This document shows positions 12,692 through 21,523 of a stretch of DNA of 64,000 nt, piece after piece. Source of the stretch: Rhodobacteraceae bacterium HLUCCA12. Its GTDB lineage: Bacteria; Pseudomonadota; Alphaproteobacteria; Rhodobacterales; Rhodobacteraceae. A program made the position numbers and the translations under genes. Location: positions 62,001 through 126,000 of the forward strand of contig LJSV01000002.1 in assembly GCA_001314715.1 (NCBI GenBank), written 5' to 3'. The notes beneath the pieces are model-generated. The model saw nothing but the letters and a program-made list of their open reading frames with translations, was not told the origin of the DNA and searched no databases. How positions within the stretch are numbered: the stretch's first letter is position 1; each line of letters begins with the position of its first letter.

Positions 12692-13957
12692 ATGAATGAA
12701 CTGGCCCCGTTGGGCAAACCCGATCCGCTGCGTTGCGGCTGCGACGACGCGCGGGGTTTGCCGGTCGATGTGGCGCTGGCGCGCGGGCTTGCGGCCCTGC
12801 CAAGGATGCGCGGCGTCGAAGACTTGCCCTTGTCGCTGGCAACCGGGCGCGTGCTGGCGCATCGCGTTTGCTGCCCGCAGCCATTGCCGCCGTTCGACAA
12901 TGCGGCGATGGACGGCTATGCGATCGCCGGTTCGTCCTTGCCGGGTGCCGGGCCATGGGTCTTGCCGGTTTCCGGGCGCGTTCGCGCCGGCGACGCACCA
13001 GGCCGCCTGCAACCCGGCACGGCATGTCGCATTCTGACCGGGGCGCCCCTTCCCGCCGGTGCCGACACCGTGGTCGCCCAGGAGGCGGTGCGCGTCCAGG
13101 GGGGCAGGGTCATCCTGGCGTTTCGCCCGCGTTCGGGCGCGCATATCCGCCGTGCGGGCGAGGATATCGCCCAGGGTGCCGAGATCCTGGGCGCGGGCCG
13201 TGTCATCGGCTCGCGCGAGGCGGCAGCGCTGGCATCGGCGGGATGCGCAGGGGTGGCCGTGCACCCGCGCGTGCGGGTGACGCTGCTGGCGACCGGATCC
13301 GAGCTGGTCGAACCCGGCGCGCCGCTGGCGCCCGGCCAGATCTGGAACTCCAACCGCTATCAGCTTGCCGCGGCGTTGGCGCAGCCCTGGATCGCCTTGA
13401 CGGACCGGGAGGCATTGCCCGACACGCCCGATGCCCTGCTGCAGTTCTTTGGCCAGACCGCGGCACACGCCGAACTGATCGTGACGACCGGCGGCGTCTC
13501 GGTCGGTGACGAGGACCATATGCGCGCGTTGTTCCAACAGGCCGGCGGGACGATCCTTGCCAGCGATCTGGCGATGAAGCCGGGCAAGCCGGTTACGCTG
13601 GGCCGGTTGGGGCAGGCGCTGTGGCTGGGTCTGCCGGGCAACCCGGTGGCGGCGCATGTGGGCTGGATGGTTCTGGGCGCGCCGCTGGCGCAGGTCATGG
13701 CCGGCCTGTCCGAACCGGGTCCACGAAAGATCGTGGCGCGGCTTGCCGAAACCGTCGAGCACCGGCCGGGACGCTGTGAGTATCGGCTGGCCCGCCTGCT
13801 GGGTCACGATGCGCGCGGCGCGCTGCAAGTGCGGTGTCTGCCGGCGCCGGGCTCGCACCGCGTCGCCCAGATGGCGCAGGCCGACGGGCTTGTCGCGCTT
13901 CCTGCCGATGCCGAGGTGCTGGCCGCTGACGCGCTGGTGGATTTCTTGCCATTCTGA
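12692..13957 (+). CDS. moeA: Molybdopterin molybdenumtransferase MoeA
   Basis: PPFDNAAMDGYAI, TGAPLPAGADTVV, TGGVSVGDEDHM, GLPGNPVAAHV. Confidence 0.95.
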   Translation: MNELAPLGKPDPLRCGCDDARGLPVDVALARGLAALPRMRGVEDLPLSLATGRVLAHRVCCPQPLPPFDNAAMDGYAIAGSSLPGAGPWVLPVSGRVRAGDAPGRLQPGTACRILTGAPLPAGADTVVAQEAVRVQGGRVILAFRPRSGAHIRRAGEDIAQGAEILGAGRVIGSREAAALASAGCAGVAVHPRVRVTLLATGSELVEPGAPLAPGQIWNSNRYQLAAALAQPWIALTDREALPDTPDALLQFFGQTAAHAELIVTTGGVSVGDEDHMRALFQQAGGTILASDLAMKPGKPVTLGRLGQALWLGLPGNPVAAHVGWMVLGAPLAQVMAGLSEPGPRKIVARLAETVEHRPGRCEYRLARLLGHDARGALQVRCLPAPGSHRVAQMAQADGLVALPADAEVLAADALVDFLPF

Positions 13958-14018
13958 CGGGATTGCCCGCTCCGGTCATCGATGCGGTCCCGAAGCGAAA
14001 ACGTGAACGGAGAGCTTC

Positions 14019-14552
14019 ATGCAACTTGGATATGTCACCACGAATGGACGCGGCGATACCGATGCCTGCCTGTGGCAAGCGGTGCAGGCCCTGCAACGTG
14101 CGGGTGTCGCCCTTGCGGGAACGATCCAAAGCAATCCGCGACGCGATGATCGCACCCGATGCGACATGGATCTGCATGTCCTGCCCGATGGCCCGGTGCT
14201 GCGGATCAGCCAGGATCTGGGTGTCGATGCGCGCGGCTGCCGGCTGGATGGCGCGGCGCTGGAAAGCGCGGTCGCCGCCTGTCAGGCGCGCTTGCCGCGG
14301 GCTTCGCTGGTGGTGATCAACAAGTTCGGCAAACATGAGGCCCAGGGGCGTGGGTTCGTGCCCGTGATCGCCGCCGCGCTGGATCGTGATCTGCCGGTCC
14401 TGGTCGGCGTGAGCGCCATGAACCTGCCGGCTTTTCTGGATTTTGCGGGCGGTTTGGCCCGTCCGCTGCCTGCCGGTCCCAAGCCGATACTGCGTTGGGC
14501 GTGCAAGGCGATCACGCCCGGATCGGGGCAACCCGCCGGGTGCGCGGCCTGA
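14019..14552 (+). CDS. DUF2478 family protein (putative NTPase, molybdenum-locus associated)
   Basis: LGYVTTNGRGDTDACLWQAVQALQRAGVALAGTIQ...LVVINKFGKHEAQGRGF. Confidence 0.8.
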   Translation: MQLGYVTTNGRGDTDACLWQAVQALQRAGVALAGTIQSNPRRDDRTRCDMDLHVLPDGPVLRISQDLGVDARGCRLDGAALESAVAACQARLPRASLVVINKFGKHEAQGRGFVPVIAAALDRDLPVLVGVSAMNLPAFLDFAGGLARPLPAGPKPILRWACKAITPGSGQPAGCAA

Positions 14553-14660
14553 CAGGCGCGCGGCGCCGGTTGCATCGAAGCCGTTCCGCGCCGTCGCTGG
14601 CTGTGTCTTTGCGCGCCCTGTCGGCGGGCTGTTCGATCACGCGTGGAACGCTCTACGAAC

Positions 14661-14690
14661 AACGCCCCCTGCCGGGGCAGGGGGCGTGTT
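14661..14690. terminator. Bidirectional hairpin between convergent genes
   Basis: AACGCCCCCTGCCGGGGCAGGGGGCGTGTT inverted repeat; no long T tract. Confidence 0.5.
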
Positions 14691-14702
14691 GATCAAAGTC
14701 AA
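14689..14702. promoter_or_regulatory. Orphan FNR/NNR-type box TTGATCAAAGTCAA
   Basis: TTGAT-N4-GTCAA in a convergent intergenic gap, same half-site arrangement as 1368-1381. Confidence 0.5.
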
Positions 14703-14756
14703 ACTGGAAAAGTACCATCAATGGCCTCAGATTAGACCTGCGGGGCCGGCACACGC

Positions 14757-14776
14757 AACTGTGACAAGTTACAGGT
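14757..14776. promoter_or_regulatory. lux-box-like palindrome AACTGTGACAAGTTACAGGT
   Basis: CTGT-N8-ACAG core with flanks similar to the 20-bp lux box; nested in CTGTGAC-N9-GTCACAG (14759-14781). Confidence 0.35.
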
Positions 14777-15546
14777 CACAGCGTCAGCAAGTGCAGGTTG
14801 ATAGCCGTGGCAATCGCCTCGGACCGGCTGCGCGCACCGATCTTGCGTCGGGCGTTGTCGAAATGGAACCGGACGGTACGGATGCGAATGTCGATGGCCG
14901 CCGCGATTTCCTCGTCGGTAAGCCCGCGCGCGGCCAGTATCAGAACCTCGATCTCGCGTGCCGACAGGACGGGGCCGGGCGTGTCGGACCTTGGCGCAAG
15001 CAGCTGGCGCATCCGGTCGTGCGCGTGTTCACCCAGAAAGCGCAGGATCGTCCGGGTCTGCTCGTCCGGGTCGGGGCCGGGTCCGGTCAGGGCGGCGGCA
15101 CCGCGATAGCCCTGGGCGCGATAGATCGGCACCAGAAGGCCATGGCGTTGTCCGAACGACGCAGCCAGATCCAGCACGGCAAGCGCGTCGGCATCGGGGG
15201 TAAACCCGGCCCGGCCATCGCGGATATCCTGGAACGAAACCGGCTTGCTGGCCATCTTCATCGCGCGGGGCGCGGGGTCATGGCGCGCCATGTCGCGATC
15301 CATGTAGATTTCCCAAAAGCCGGGCTTCAGGTTATCCACCGTGAAAGGCGTCGGGTTGGGGTCGTTCGGGGGCGGCATGGTGCCGATCACATAGGTGTCG
15401 AACCCCAGCGGCCGGATCACGCGCAGGAGGGCCGCGCCCACGTCCCCGACCACGCGCGCCTGGGCAAGGGTTTTGGGAAAGTCGAACAGTGACGATTCGG
15501 GCGACCGCGTGCCCCGTCCGATGTGTTCTTCGCTCCGTCCCACCAT
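14776..15546 (-). CDS. LuxR-family transcriptional regulator with autoinducer-binding-type N-terminus (LuxR solo)
   Basis: C-terminal HTH LSAREIEVLILAARGLTDEEIAAAIDIRIRTVRFHFDNARRKIGARSRSEAI; N-terminal Autoind_bind-like GFDTYVIG...YMDRDMARHDP. Confidence 0.85.
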   Translation of the reverse strand: MVGRSEEHIGRGTRSPESSLFDFPKTLAQARVVGDVGAALLRVIRPLGFDTYVIGTMPPPNDPNPTPFTVDNLKPGFWEIYMDRDMARHDPAPRAMKMASKPVSFQDIRDGRAGFTPDADALAVLDLAASFGQRHGLLVPIYRAQGYRGAAALTGPGPDPDEQTRTILRFLGEHAHDRMRQLLAPRSDTPGPVLSAREIEVLILAARGLTDEEIAAAIDIRIRTVRFHFDNARRKIGARSRSEAIATAINLHLLTL

Positions 15547-15796
15547 TTGAACAGCCTAACCCGGCGTGCCCGTGTTTCAATATGTGCAAAAGCCCTGATT
15601 CGGGGCGCTGCCTGATCCGGGGTTTTGCCCGGTCGTGGGGCTGCGGCGGCGCACAGGTTGACGAGGCGGGAACCGTGCGCGATGGATGTTGACTCTGTAA
15701 TCAAAGCATAGAACTGTTAACGCATTGCGGGCTGGGCGGCTCTGCGCCGCGCCTTGCTAAACGCATGAAAAAAAACAAACTGAATGGGAGTCTGTC

Positions 15797-17395
15797 ATGT
15801 CCGTGACAAACAGGATGAAATCGCTGCGTCCGAGCCTTATGGCGGGCGTCGCTGCCGCCGCCATGACCCTTGCCGCCGCGCCGGGCGCGGCCGAGACCTT
15901 GCGCTGGGCGCGTGTGGCCGATGCGCTGACGCTGGATCCGCACAGCCAGAACGAGGGGCCGACCTCGACGCTGCTACACCACATCTATGAAACGCTGGTC
16001 AGCCGCGCCACCGACGGCTCGCTTGAGCCGCGCCTGGCGACCGACTGGTATATCCACCCCGATGACGACACGGTCTGGGTACTTGAGTTGCGCGAGGGCG
16101 TGACCTTCCACAACGGCAACGAGTTCACGGCCGAGGACGTGGTCTTTTCGCTGGAGCGCGTGCGCCATGACAGTTCGGGCTTCAAGGCGTTGCATTCGGC
16201 CGTGACCGGCGCCGAGGCCGTCGATGAGCACACCGTTCATATCCAGATGTCCGGCCCCTCGCCGCTGTATGTCCAGAACCTGACCAACTTCTTCATCATG
16301 GACAGCGACTGGTCGGCCGAGAACGACGTCGAGGACCCGCAGAACTTTGCCGCGGGCGAGGAAAACTATGCGGTGCGCAACAGCAATGGCACCGGCCCCT
16401 ACATGCTGTCCGAGCGCGATCCCGAAGTGCGGACCGTCCTGACCCTGAACGAGGATCACTGGGACGATGCGCCCGAAGTGACCGAGATCATCTATACCCC
16501 GATCTCAGAGGCCGCGACCCGCGTTGCCGCGCTTTTGTCGGGCGAGGTCGATCTGGTGCAGGATGTGCCCGTTCAGGACATTGCGCGGCTGGAAGAGACC
16601 GATGGCGTCACCGTCACCACCGGGCCCGAGAACCGCAACATCTTCTTCTCGTATGACATGACGTCGGAAACGCTGGATTCGGCCAATGTCGACGACAACC
16701 CCTTTGCCAAGCCCGAAATCCGCGAGGCACTGGCGCTGGCGATCGACCGTGATGCCATTCGCCAGGTCGTGATGCGCGGACAGTCGCAGCCCTCGGCGGC
16801 GCCGCTGCCGCCCTTCGTCAACGGCTGGACCGAAGAAATGGACGAGTATTCGGCTCCCGATTACGAGCGCGCGGCACAACTGGTGCGCGATGCGGGCTAT
16901 CCGGACGGGTTCTCGGTCGATCTGCATTGCCCGAATGACCGTTACCTGAACGACGAGGCGATCTGCCAGGCGCTGGTGGGGATGCTGGGTCGCATCGAGA
17001 TCGACGTGAACCTGGTGTCGCAGACCCGTTCGCTGCACTTCCCGCTGATCGAAAACTGGGAAACCGATTTCTATCTGCTGGGCTGGGGCGTTCCGACCTT
17101 CGATTCGGCCTATATCTTCAACTTCCTGGTTCACAGCCGCGAAGGCGCGTTCGGTGCCTATAACGGGTCGCGCTATTCGAACCCCGAGATGGACGAGAAG
17201 ATCGAGGCCCTGGCAACCATGACCGACCTGGAAGAACGCGATGCACTGATTGCGGAAATCTGGGACGAGATCATGGAGGACCGCGTCTTCCTGAACGTGC
17301 ACAACCAGCTCTTGGCCTATGCCTCGCGCGATGGCATCAATGTCGAGGTGCACCCCGAGAACCAGCCGCACATGGCGGACGTGACGTTCGATTGA
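15797..17395 (+). CDS. Peptide/dipeptide ABC transporter substrate-binding protein (SBP family 5)
   Basis: Signal peptide; LRWARVADALTLDPHSQNEGPTSTLLHHIYETLV, SBP_bac_5 pattern. Confidence 0.93.
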   Translation: MSVTNRMKSLRPSLMAGVAAAAMTLAAAPGAAETLRWARVADALTLDPHSQNEGPTSTLLHHIYETLVSRATDGSLEPRLATDWYIHPDDDTVWVLELREGVTFHNGNEFTAEDVVFSLERVRHDSSGFKALHSAVTGAEAVDEHTVHIQMSGPSPLYVQNLTNFFIMDSDWSAENDVEDPQNFAAGEENYAVRNSNGTGPYMLSERDPEVRTVLTLNEDHWDDAPEVTEIIYTPISEAATRVAALLSGEVDLVQDVPVQDIARLEETDGVTVTTGPENRNIFFSYDMTSETLDSANVDDNPFAKPEIREALALAIDRDAIRQVVMRGQSQPSAAPLPPFVNGWTEEMDEYSAPDYERAAQLVRDAGYPDGFSVDLHCPNDRYLNDEAICQALVGMLGRIEIDVNLVSQTRSLHFPLIENWETDFYLLGWGVPTFDSAYIFNFLVHSREGAFGAYNGSRYSNPEMDEKIEALATMTDLEERDALIAEIWDEIMEDRVFLNVHNQLLAYASRDGINVEVHPENQPHMADVTFD

Positions 17396-17414
17396 ACGCC
17401 GACTTGACGCATGC

Positions 17415-17440
17415 GCCTGCGCGGGGTAACCCGCGCGGGC
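17415..17440 (+). terminator. Stable hairpin between SBP and permease genes (attenuator/processing hairpin)
   Basis: GCCTGCGCGGG-GTAA-CCCGCGCGGGC, 11-bp stem (one G-T wobble) with a GNRA loop, followed by GTTTCC. Confidence 0.75.
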
Positions 17441-17500
17441 GTTTCCATTTGGGTCTGCATTGCTGACCCATAGGGAGCGCCCCTTTCCGGAGGTCCCCAG

Positions 17501-18487
17501 ATGCTTGCCTTCATAATCCGCAGGGTGTTGCAGTCGATCCTCGTCATGCTTGTCGTGGCGCTGGTGTCGTTCTCGCTGTTCCGTTTCGTCGGCGATCCGA
17601 TCAACTCGATGGTGGGCCAGGAAGCCTCGATCGAGGATCGGGCCGCGCTGCGCGAGGCGCTCGGGCTGAACGACCCGTTCCTGATGCAGTTCATGCGCTT
17701 CATCGGCAATGCTGCCCAGGGCGATTTCGGGATCTCGTACCGGCTGCAGCAGCCGGTGATGGAACTGATCCTGTCGCGCCTGCCCGCCACACTGGAACTG
17801 GCGCTGGTCTCGGGCGTGGTCGCCTTTATCTTTGGCGTCGGCTTCGGGGTCTATACCGCGCTGCGCCGCCGGGGGTGGGTGTCAAATTCCATCATGACCT
17901 TATCGCTGATCGGCGTGTCCTTGCCCACGTTTCTGATCGGGGTCCTGCTGATCTGGGTCTTTGCCGTCGAGTTCCAGATGCTGCCGTCGTTCGGGCGCGG
18001 CGACGTGGTCCGTGTCGGCGATTGGTGGAGCACCGGGTTTCTGACCCATTCGGGCCGCCTGTCGCTGATCCTGCCTGCGTTCACGCTGGGGCTTTACCAG
18101 ATGACGCTGATCATGCGGCTCGTGCGTGCCGAGATGCTGGAAGTCCTGCGCACCGATTACATCAAGTTCGCGCGCGCACGCGGGCTGACCAACCGTGCCG
18201 TCCATTTCGGCCATGCGCTGAAGAATACGATGGTGCCGGTCATCACCATTACCGGCCTGCAACTGGGTTCGATCATCGCCTTTGCCATCATCACGGAAAC
18301 CGTGTTCCAGTGGCCGGGCGTGGGGGCATTGTTCATCAACTCGGTGCGGTTCGTGGATGTGCCGGTGATGGCCGCCTATCTGCTGCTGATCGCCCTGATC
18401 TTCGTGCTGATCAACCTGGTCGTCGATCTGCTGTATTACGTCGTCGATCCGCGCCTGCGCGCCGATCGCGCCGCCGCCCGACATTGA
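17501..18487 (+). CDS. dppB: Peptide ABC transporter permease (DppB/OppB type)
   Basis: MLAFIIRRVLQSILVMLVVALVSFSLFRFVGDP; binding-protein-dependent transport motif. Confidence 0.93.
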   Translation: MLAFIIRRVLQSILVMLVVALVSFSLFRFVGDPINSMVGQEASIEDRAALREALGLNDPFLMQFMRFIGNAAQGDFGISYRLQQPVMELILSRLPATLELALVSGVVAFIFGVGFGVYTALRRRGWVSNSIMTLSLIGVSLPTFLIGVLLIWVFAVEFQMLPSFGRGDVVRVGDWWSTGFLTHSGRLSLILPAFTLGLYQMTLIMRLVRAEMLEVLRTDYIKFARARGLTNRAVHFGHALKNTMVPVITITGLQLGSIIAFAIITETVFQWPGVGALFINSVRFVDVPVMAAYLLLIALIFVLINLVVDLLYYVVDPRLRADRAAARH

Positions 18488-18497
18488 GGGAAACCGC

Positions 18498-19442
18498 ATG
18501 AGCGAGAAGACCGAACCGAACGCACCGCGCGGATGGCTGTATCGGGCCTGGGACAGCGATGTGTCCTATTCGTTTCGCACCTCGCCTGTGGCCATCTCGG
18601 CCGGGCTGGTTGCGGTGATCATCATCCTGATGGCCATATTCGCGCCGTGGCTTGCGCCTTATGATCCCTACGACCCCTCAAGCCTGGACCTGATGGACGG
18701 GTTCACGCCGCCGATGGAACCCAACGCCTTTACCGGCAATGTCTACTGGCTGGGCACCGATAATCAGGGCCGTGACATCTTTTCGACGATCCTTTACGGC
18801 GCCCGCATTTCGCTGTTCGTGGGCTTTGCGGCGGTTGTCTTTGCGATGGTGCTGGGCATCGCGGCGGGGCTGGCGGCGGGCTATCGGGGCGGCTGGCTGG
18901 ACAGCCTGCTGATGCGGGTGGCCGATGTTCAGTTGTCGTTCCCCTCGATCCTGATCGCGCTTCTGATCTTTGGCGTGGCGCGTGGCTTTATCCCGCCAGC
19001 TTATCGGGAAACCATGGCAATCTGGGTCTTGATCGTCGCGATCGGGCTTTCGGACTGGGTGCAATACGCCCGCGTCGTGCGCGGCGCCACGATGGTGGAA
19101 AAGAACAAGGAATATGTGCAGGCAGCGCGGGTGATCGGGGCGCATCCGTTCAAGATCCTGGTGCGCCATATCCTGCCCAACGTGATGGGCCCGGTTCTGG
19201 TGATCGCCACCATCGGCCTGGCGCTGGCGATCATCGCCGAGGCGACTCTGTCGTTTCTGGGCGTGGGTGTGCCGCCGACCCAGCCCAGCCTGGGCACGCT
19301 GATCCGGATCGGGCAGCAATATCTCTTCTCGGGCGAATGGTGGATTCTGCTGTTTCCGGCGGTGACGCTGCTGGCGCTTGCGCTGGCGGTGAACCTGCTG
19401 GGCGACTGGCTGCGCGACGCCCTGAACCCCCGACTGCGTTAA
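18498..19442 (+). CDS. dppC: Peptide ABC transporter permease (DppC/OppC type)
   Basis: GTDNQGRDIFSTILYGARISLFVGF; EATLSFLGVGVPPTQPSLG. Confidence 0.95.
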   Translation: MSEKTEPNAPRGWLYRAWDSDVSYSFRTSPVAISAGLVAVIIILMAIFAPWLAPYDPYDPSSLDLMDGFTPPMEPNAFTGNVYWLGTDNQGRDIFSTILYGARISLFVGFAAVVFAMVLGIAAGLAAGYRGGWLDSLLMRVADVQLSFPSILIALLIFGVARGFIPPAYRETMAIWVLIVAIGLSDWVQYARVVRGATMVEKNKEYVQAARVIGAHPFKILVRHILPNVMGPVLVIATIGLALAIIAEATLSFLGVGVPPTQPSLGTLIRIGQQYLFSGEWWILLFPAVTLLALALAVNLLGDWLRDALNPRLR

Positions 19443-19454
19443 GGAGCCGCTGAC

Positions 19455-20450
19455 ATGGCGCAACCGCTTCTATCGGTCCGCGATCTGGTCGTGGAATTTC
19501 CTACCCGGCGCGGCACCCTGCGCGCCATCGACAAGGTATCCTTCGATATCCAGGAGGGCGAGGTGCTGGGCATGGTCGGTGAATCCGGCGCCGGCAAGTC
19601 CATCACCGGCGCCGCGATCATCGGCCTGATCGAGCCGCCGGGGCGCATCGCGGGCGGCGAGATCCGCTTGCGCGGCGAGCGGATCGACAACCTCCGCCCC
19701 GAGGCCCTGCGCCGGATCCGCGGCAGGCGCATCGGCATGGTCTTTCAGGATCCGCTGACCTCGCTCAATCCGCTCTACACGGTCGCCCAGCAACTGATCG
19801 AGACGATCCGCACCCATATCGACCTCAGCGAGAGAGAGGCGCGCGCCCGCGCCGTGGCCCTGCTGGATCGCGTGGGCATTCCCGCCGCCGCCCGCCGGAT
19901 CGACGATTATCCGCATCACTTCTCGGGCGGCATGCGCCAGCGCGTGGTGATCGCCCTGGCGCTTGCCGCCGAGCCCGAACTCGTCATCGCCGATGAGCCG
20001 ACCACCGCGCTCGATGTCTCGGTCCAGGCGCAGATCATCGACGTTCTCAAGGAAATCTGTGCCGAACGCGGCGCGGCGGTGATGCTGATCACCCACGACA
20101 TGGGGGTGATCGCCGAAACCGCCGATCGCGTGGCCGTCCTTTATGCCGGGCGCCTGGCCGAGATAGGTCCCGTGCGCGATGTCATTACCGCGGCTGAACA
20201 TCCCTATACGCGCGGGCTCATGGGGTCGATTCCGACTCTGACACAGACCGCCGACCGGCTGGTGCAGATACCCGGTTCGATGCCGCGGTTGAACGCGATC
20301 CCGCAGGGTTGCGCCTTCAATCCGCGCTGCCCCGAGGTGTTCGGCCGCTGCCGCGTGGAACGGCCCGATCCCATCGACCGGGGCAGCCGCCGGCAGGTGG
20401 CCTGCTGGCTTTACGACACGGCCAAGGCCGAGGAGGCGGGCAATGTCTGA
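19455..20450 (+). CDS. dppD: Peptide ABC transporter ATP-binding protein (DppD type)
   Basis: Walker A GESGAGKS, signature FSGGMRQRV, C-terminal CAFNPRCP. Confidence 0.95.
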   Translation: MAQPLLSVRDLVVEFPTRRGTLRAIDKVSFDIQEGEVLGMVGESGAGKSITGAAIIGLIEPPGRIAGGEIRLRGERIDNLRPEALRRIRGRRIGMVFQDPLTSLNPLYTVAQQLIETIRTHIDLSEREARARAVALLDRVGIPAAARRIDDYPHHFSGGMRQRVVIALALAAEPELVIADEPTTALDVSVQAQIIDVLKEICAERGAAVMLITHDMGVIAETADRVAVLYAGRLAEIGPVRDVITAAEHPYTRGLMGSIPTLTQTADRLVQIPGSMPRLNAIPQGCAFNPRCPEVFGRCRVERPDPIDRGSRRQVACWLYDTAKAEEAGNV

Positions 20451-21432
20451 TGTCTTGCTCAAGGTCGAGGGGCTGACACGTTATTTCGACGTGTCCAAAC
20501 CCTGGCTCAATCGCGTGATCGAGCGCGAGGACCGGCAGTTCCTGACCGCGACCGCCGATGTGAACTTCGAGATCCGCAGGGGCGAAACCTTTGCGCTGGT
20601 CGGTGAATCGGGTTCGGGAAAATCGACCATCGCCAAGATGATCGTCGGTTTGCTGGAGCCCTCGGCGGGCAGGATCACCTTTGACGACCAGGAGATGAAC
20701 TTCGCTTCCGGGGCCGCGATGCGGACCTTGCGACGCCGGTTCCAGATGATCTTTCAGGATCCGTATGCCAGCCTCAACCCTCGCTGGCATGTCGGAGACA
20801 TCATTGCCGAACCGATCCGCACCTTCGGCCTTGCATCGGGGAATGCGATCTCGCGCGAGGTGGGGCGCCTGCTCGACACGGTGGGTTTGTCGGCCTCGGA
20901 TGCGGGCAAGTTCCCGCACGAGTTTTCGGGCGGTCAGCGTCAGCGGATCGCCATCGCCCGCGCATTGTCTTCCCGGCCCGAGTTCATCGTCTGCGACGAG
21001 CCGACATCGGCGCTCGATGTATCGGTGCAGGCGCAGATCCTCAATCTGATGCGCGACCTTCAGGACGAATTCGGCCTGACCTATCTGCTGATCAGCCATG
21101 ACCTGTCGGTGGTGCGCCATATGTCCAACCGCATCGGCGTTCTGTATCTGGGCCGCCTGGTCGAGGTCGCCGACGGAAAGACCCTGTTCACCCATCCGCG
21201 CCATCCCTATTCGCGGATGCTGCTGGACGCGGTGCCCGATCTGACGCTGTCGGGGCGCCGCCGCCGGCAGGTCGAGGGCGAGATCCCGAATCCGATCAAT
21301 CCGCCGCCGGGCTGCGCCTTTCATCCGCGCTGTCCGCATGCCTTTGATCGCTGCAGGCAGGAAATCCCGCAACCCGTGGATGCCGACGGCAGCCTGGCGG
21401 CCTGTTTCGCGGTCGAGGAAGGGCGGATCTGA
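20443..21432 (+). CDS. dppF: Peptide ABC transporter ATP-binding protein (DppF type)
   Basis: Walker A GESGSGKST, signature FSGGQRQRI, CAFHPRCPHAFDRC. Confidence 0.95.
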   Translation: MSDVLLKVEGLTRYFDVSKPWLNRVIEREDRQFLTATADVNFEIRRGETFALVGESGSGKSTIAKMIVGLLEPSAGRITFDDQEMNFASGAAMRTLRRRFQMIFQDPYASLNPRWHVGDIIAEPIRTFGLASGNAISREVGRLLDTVGLSASDAGKFPHEFSGGQRQRIAIARALSSRPEFIVCDEPTSALDVSVQAQILNLMRDLQDEFGLTYLLISHDLSVVRHMSNRIGVLYLGRLVEVADGKTLFTHPRHPYSRMLLDAVPDLTLSGRRRRQVEGEIPNPINPPPGCAFHPRCPHAFDRCRQEIPQPVDADGSLAACFAVEEGRI

Positions 21433-21448
21433 CACCGCCCGACCAAGC

Positions 21449-21514
21449 TTCATCTTGCTGAAAATACGCTGGGGGTGAATGGGCGCGAGCGCCCAGAGGG
21501 GGCAACGCCCCCTC
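21449..21514 (+). repeat. Intergenic double-hairpin repeat, copy 1
   Basis: TTCATCTTGCTGAAAATACGCTGGGGGTGAAT + hairpins GGGCGCGAGCGCCC and GAGGGGGCAACGCCCCCTC. Confidence 0.85.
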
Positions 21515-21523
21515 CTGCCCGGC

